From positions 1-64,000 of the forward strand of contig NZ_QEII01000243.1 in assembly GCF_003347515.1 (NCBI RefSeq): a stretch of DNA of 64,000 bases, read 5' to 3'. The DNA comes from Rhodoferax ferrireducens. GTDB taxonomy: Bacteria; Pseudomonadota; Gammaproteobacteria; Burkholderiales; Burkholderiaceae_C. Positions within the stretch are counted from its first letter, which is position 1. Each line of letters starts with the position of its first letter. The notes under the pieces are model-generated. The model saw only the letters and a list, made by a program, of their open reading frames with translations. It did not search any database and was not told where the DNA came from. Positions 62,330 through 64,000 of this stretch are shown piece by piece. The translations under genes and the position numbers were made by a program.

Positions 62330-62500
62330 CACTGCATCGGGCTGACCCGGAGCGCCGTGGCGCGCACACCCATCGGCTCGCCGGACACCATGATTGCCGC
62401 CCACGCTCTGAGCCAACAGGCCCTGCTTGTCACCAACAACACCCGCAAGTTTGCCAAGGTGCCTGGCTTGCAGCTGGACAACTGGGTTACTGTCGTTTGA
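62330..62500 (+). pseudogene. VapC/FitB-type PIN-domain toxin, C-terminal fragment
   Basis: On the + strand the frame ending at stop 62498-62500 reads RTPIGSPDTMIAAHA, then LLVTNNTRKFAKVPGL and QLDNWVTVV. This is the C-terminal third of a VapC-type PIN nuclease, including the conserved Asp in SPDTMIAAHA and the TNNTR motif. No N-terminal part was found upstream. It lies between the iterons and trfA, antisense to them, and is probably a decayed stability gene. Confidence 0.7.
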
Positions 62501-62514
62501 TTTGGGGTTCTGTT

Positions 62515-63396
62515 TCACGGCAATCCGCGAAATCGACCACGCTTGAGCAGATGCCTTGATTGACTTGCAGTTGGCATTTTTGAAAGGTGAACCAAGTCTG
62601 AAGCATCGATTTTCCAGGTCCAGTTGGTCACTTTTTCCAGTCTTTCCAGGGCTGACTTCAGGTCCTGCTTGAACCCTTTGATGGCTAAATTTTGACTGCC
62701 ACACAGGCGGTGCAAGGTTTCAACTTTGACTGGGAATGGCTTGGCATGAGAGCTGTAATACCCGTGCAGCCATTGGGCAAGGGGTCGCTTTTTGAGCGCC
62801 ATACGCTGGCCAAATTCCACACTTGACCAGCCGTCAAGGCCATAGAGCTCGATGATTTTCGGATTCATTTCGATCACGTAACGGCCGGTGTGATCGTCCC
62901 TGCCGCCATGGCTCAGGATAGCCCCGAAATACGCCCGGTGGGCATCCTTGATTTCCACCACGCTGGCCGCCAACCGTGCGAATGCCCCTTTGAGCCATTC
63001 ATGCTGACTTTTGCCGTTGCCGCGGCCAATGCACTTCAAGAAGTGTGAGGCAGTGAACTGAATCCGGCACCCAAGCCCGCCAGTTCTGGCCAGCTGCAGA
63101 GCTTGTTCCCAGACATCCAGATCCGCCTGATCCAGTTGCGGCCCGGTGTGAATGATCTTCACACCGTCGACGCTGGCCTTTTGCACGCGCTGCTGGAAAG
63201 ACCTTGGGCCACGTCGCACCACGCCAAAAAGTGCCGATCGCAGGACGCTATTGGGAACACCCCGGCAAACCTCCGCCCACAATGGCAACTGCACCTCCAA
63301 AGACCTTTCTGCAACAACTGTTTGCAGCGCCGAAGTTCGTTGCCCCCTTGCTTTGGCCAGGGCCAGGTTTTCTTCGAAGGTCCTTTTTTGAGGCAT
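62515..63396 (-). CDS. trfA: TrfA-family plasmid replication initiator
   Basis: A 293-aa initiator. LPLWAEVCRGVPNSVLRSALF near residue 37 matches the LP-W-E-R-PN-RSALF signature of TrfA; KIIHTGPQLDQADLDVWEQAL and YYSSHAKPFPVKVETLHRLCGS (pieces) match TrfA core segments. TrfA binds iterons and opens the origin together with DnaA and host helicase. ATG 63396 shares one base with the stop of the AlpA-like gene. The iterons lie ~300 bp downstream. Confidence 0.92.
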   Translation of the reverse strand: MPQKRTFEENLALAKARGQRTSALQTVVAERSLEVQLPLWAEVCRGVPNSVLRSALFGVVRRGPRSFQQRVQKASVDGVKIIHTGPQLDQADLDVWEQALQLARTGGLGCRIQFTASHFLKCIGRGNGKSQHEWLKGAFARLAASVVEIKDAHRAYFGAILSHGGRDDHTGRYVIEMNPKIIELYGLDGWSSVEFGQRMALKKRPLAQWLHGYYSSHAKPFPVKVETLHRLCGSQNLAIKGFKQDLKSALERLEKVTNWTWKIDASDLVHLSKMPTASQSRHLLKRGRFRGLP

Positions 63397-63707
63397 CAAC
63401 CCAGCCCGCCAGTCTGAATCTTGCGGGGCCGACCACGGCCACGCACCGGCTTAGCCAGAACTACCGTCGTCATGGCTGGCTGCAACGGTCCAGGCCGTGG
63501 GATTCGACCGGTGGTCGTAAGTGGCAAACCCAGGATAAATACCTGGATGTCAGACGACCGCCACCGAACCGATGCGCCAATTTTTACTGGAGGAGGGAAG
63601 CCGACCGGTGGCGTTTTGCGCCCGTATTGCCAATTCCAAATCGACGATTCACTGATCTTGAGTATTGCCGCTACATCAGCAGCCGCCAAGAGTTCCAGAT
63701 TTTGCAT
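63396..63707 (-). CDS. AlpA/excisionase-like DNA-binding protein
   Basis: A 103-aa protein. Residues 1-60 form a MerR-like/AlpA winged helix (MQNLELLAAADVAAILKISE, SSIWNW, then VRWRSSDIQVFI). The C-terminal tail is basic with GRGRPRK, an AT-hook-like motif. It is translationally coupled to trfA. Such proteins act as excisionases or repressors; here repression of the replication operon is plausible. ATG 63707 was chosen; a TTG at 63716 lies inside the palindrome upstream. Confidence 0.8.
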   Translation of the reverse strand: MQNLELLAAADVAAILKISESSIWNWQYGRKTPPVGFPPPVKIGASVRWRSSDIQVFILGLPLTTTGRIPRPGPLQPAMTTVVLAKPVRGRGRPRKIQTGGLG

Positions 63708-63710
63708 TTT

Positions 63711-63731
63711 GATCAACTTTAAAAGTTGATC
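63711..63731. promoter_or_regulatory. 21-bp palindrome before the alpA-like/trfA operon
   Basis: GATCAACTTT and AAAGTTGATC (63711-63720, 63722-63731) are exact reverse complements around a single A, ending 3 bp from the ATG at 63707. It covers the expected ribosome site, so a bound regulator or an mRNA hairpin could block expression. The rest to 64000 holds no recognised gene; a + strand frame from 63919 runs off the window and is unproven. Confidence 0.75.
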
Positions 63732-64000
63732 CCAGCGAGAGATTTTGGAGGTTTTGCGCGCCCACGCAGCCAGCGGGCGGGATCGATGACCCGCCGACGC
63801 TCACGCGCAGGCGGTTGGCGGGCACGGGAAAAGCTTTGGGGTAAGCGTATCGGTCACCGTGCACAGGACCGATTTGACAATTGAACGCACCTGCAGTTCA
63901 GTCGCAACAATTGCTTTTATGGCAGACCAAAAAACAGATGATTGCGCCACAACCTGTGCGATTGCAGCGCGCCGCAGTACCCTGGCAATTTTTTGTTTGT

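Larger units (their letters stand above)
7286..64000. mobile_element. Integrated conjugative plasmid-like element with aromatic-catabolic cargo (right end not in window)
   Basis: The DNA from the rimO break to the window end carries a relaxase, coupling protein, trb-type mating channel, primase, antirestriction gene, toxin-antitoxin genes, iteron origin and TrfA initiator, plus the tmo/dmp catabolic module. Chromosomal housekeeping genes stop at 7285. No integrase is visible in the window. The left edge itself is a mosaic of IS and phage scraps, so the true left end may lie a little inside 7286-9605. Confidence 0.6.

Noticed and set aside
63919..64000. Possible + strand gene starting ATGGCAGACC and running off the window
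   Set aside because: Too short to judge, with no ribosome site or family resemblance.

Overview
This window looks like a chromosome segment of a beta-proteobacterium of the Comamonadaceae (Rhodoferax/Polaromonas type; inferred from the gene families and the rpoD-dnaG and phaR-rimO neighbourhoods, not proven) into which a conjugative, plasmid-derived element has been inserted. Positions 1-7285 are chromosomal: IS debris, the housekeeping sigma factor rpoD, primase dnaG, an HSD17B10-type dehydrogenase behind a perfect 30-bp palindrome, a tRNA-Val(GAC) gene, phaR, and only the first ~24 codons of rimO. rimO breaks off at about 7285 and everything beyond is mobile or accessory DNA to the window end. 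The far boundary is not in view.

The junction zone (7286-9605) is a patchwork: an IS4-family fragment, a ParE-type toxin with its ribbon-helix-helix antitoxin, a phage tail-tube remnant and two small coupled unknown genes. Next comes a mobilization block (9348-19005): a possible oriT, a MobC-like protein, a MOBP relaxase with a C-terminal LPD7 domain, small proteins and a secreted papain-like amidase on the + strand; and a secreted protein, a stand-alone LPD7 protein, a 55-aa ORF, ArdC antirestriction protein, TraG/VirD4 coupling protein and TraF peptidase on the - strand.

The catabolic module (about 19.6-49.3 kb) encodes a route from benzene/toluene-type hydrocarbons to central metabolism. 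A toluene/benzene monooxygenase operon (tmoABCDEF, an SRPBCC protein, a FadL-type porin and an alcohol dehydrogenase) and a phenol hydroxylase plus meta-cleavage operon (dmpKLMNOPQBCDEFGHI, with five extra genes) are both read leftward, each from a sigma-54 promoter with matching upstream sites. One XylR/DmpR-family activator and one GntR repressor, divergent from tmoA, are the only visible regulators. The pathway makes pyruvate and acetyl-CoA. A pyruvate carboxylase gene lies directly downstream, behind a strong terminator.

The right part (49.7-63.7 kb) is the mating-pair and replication backbone: trbC, trbD, trbE, trbJ, trbL, a conjugative primase, an inserted AbiEi-like/Fic gene, trbF, trbG and trbI. 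Upstream are a recognisable plasmid origin (a perfect DnaA box and five 17-bp iterons about 22 bp apart), a TrfA-family initiator and an AlpA-like DNA-binding protein. No TrbB/VirB11 ATPase is visible. The catabolic module separates the mobilization half from the mating-pair half of the backbone, as if it had been inserted into a plasmid that later entered the rimO region.
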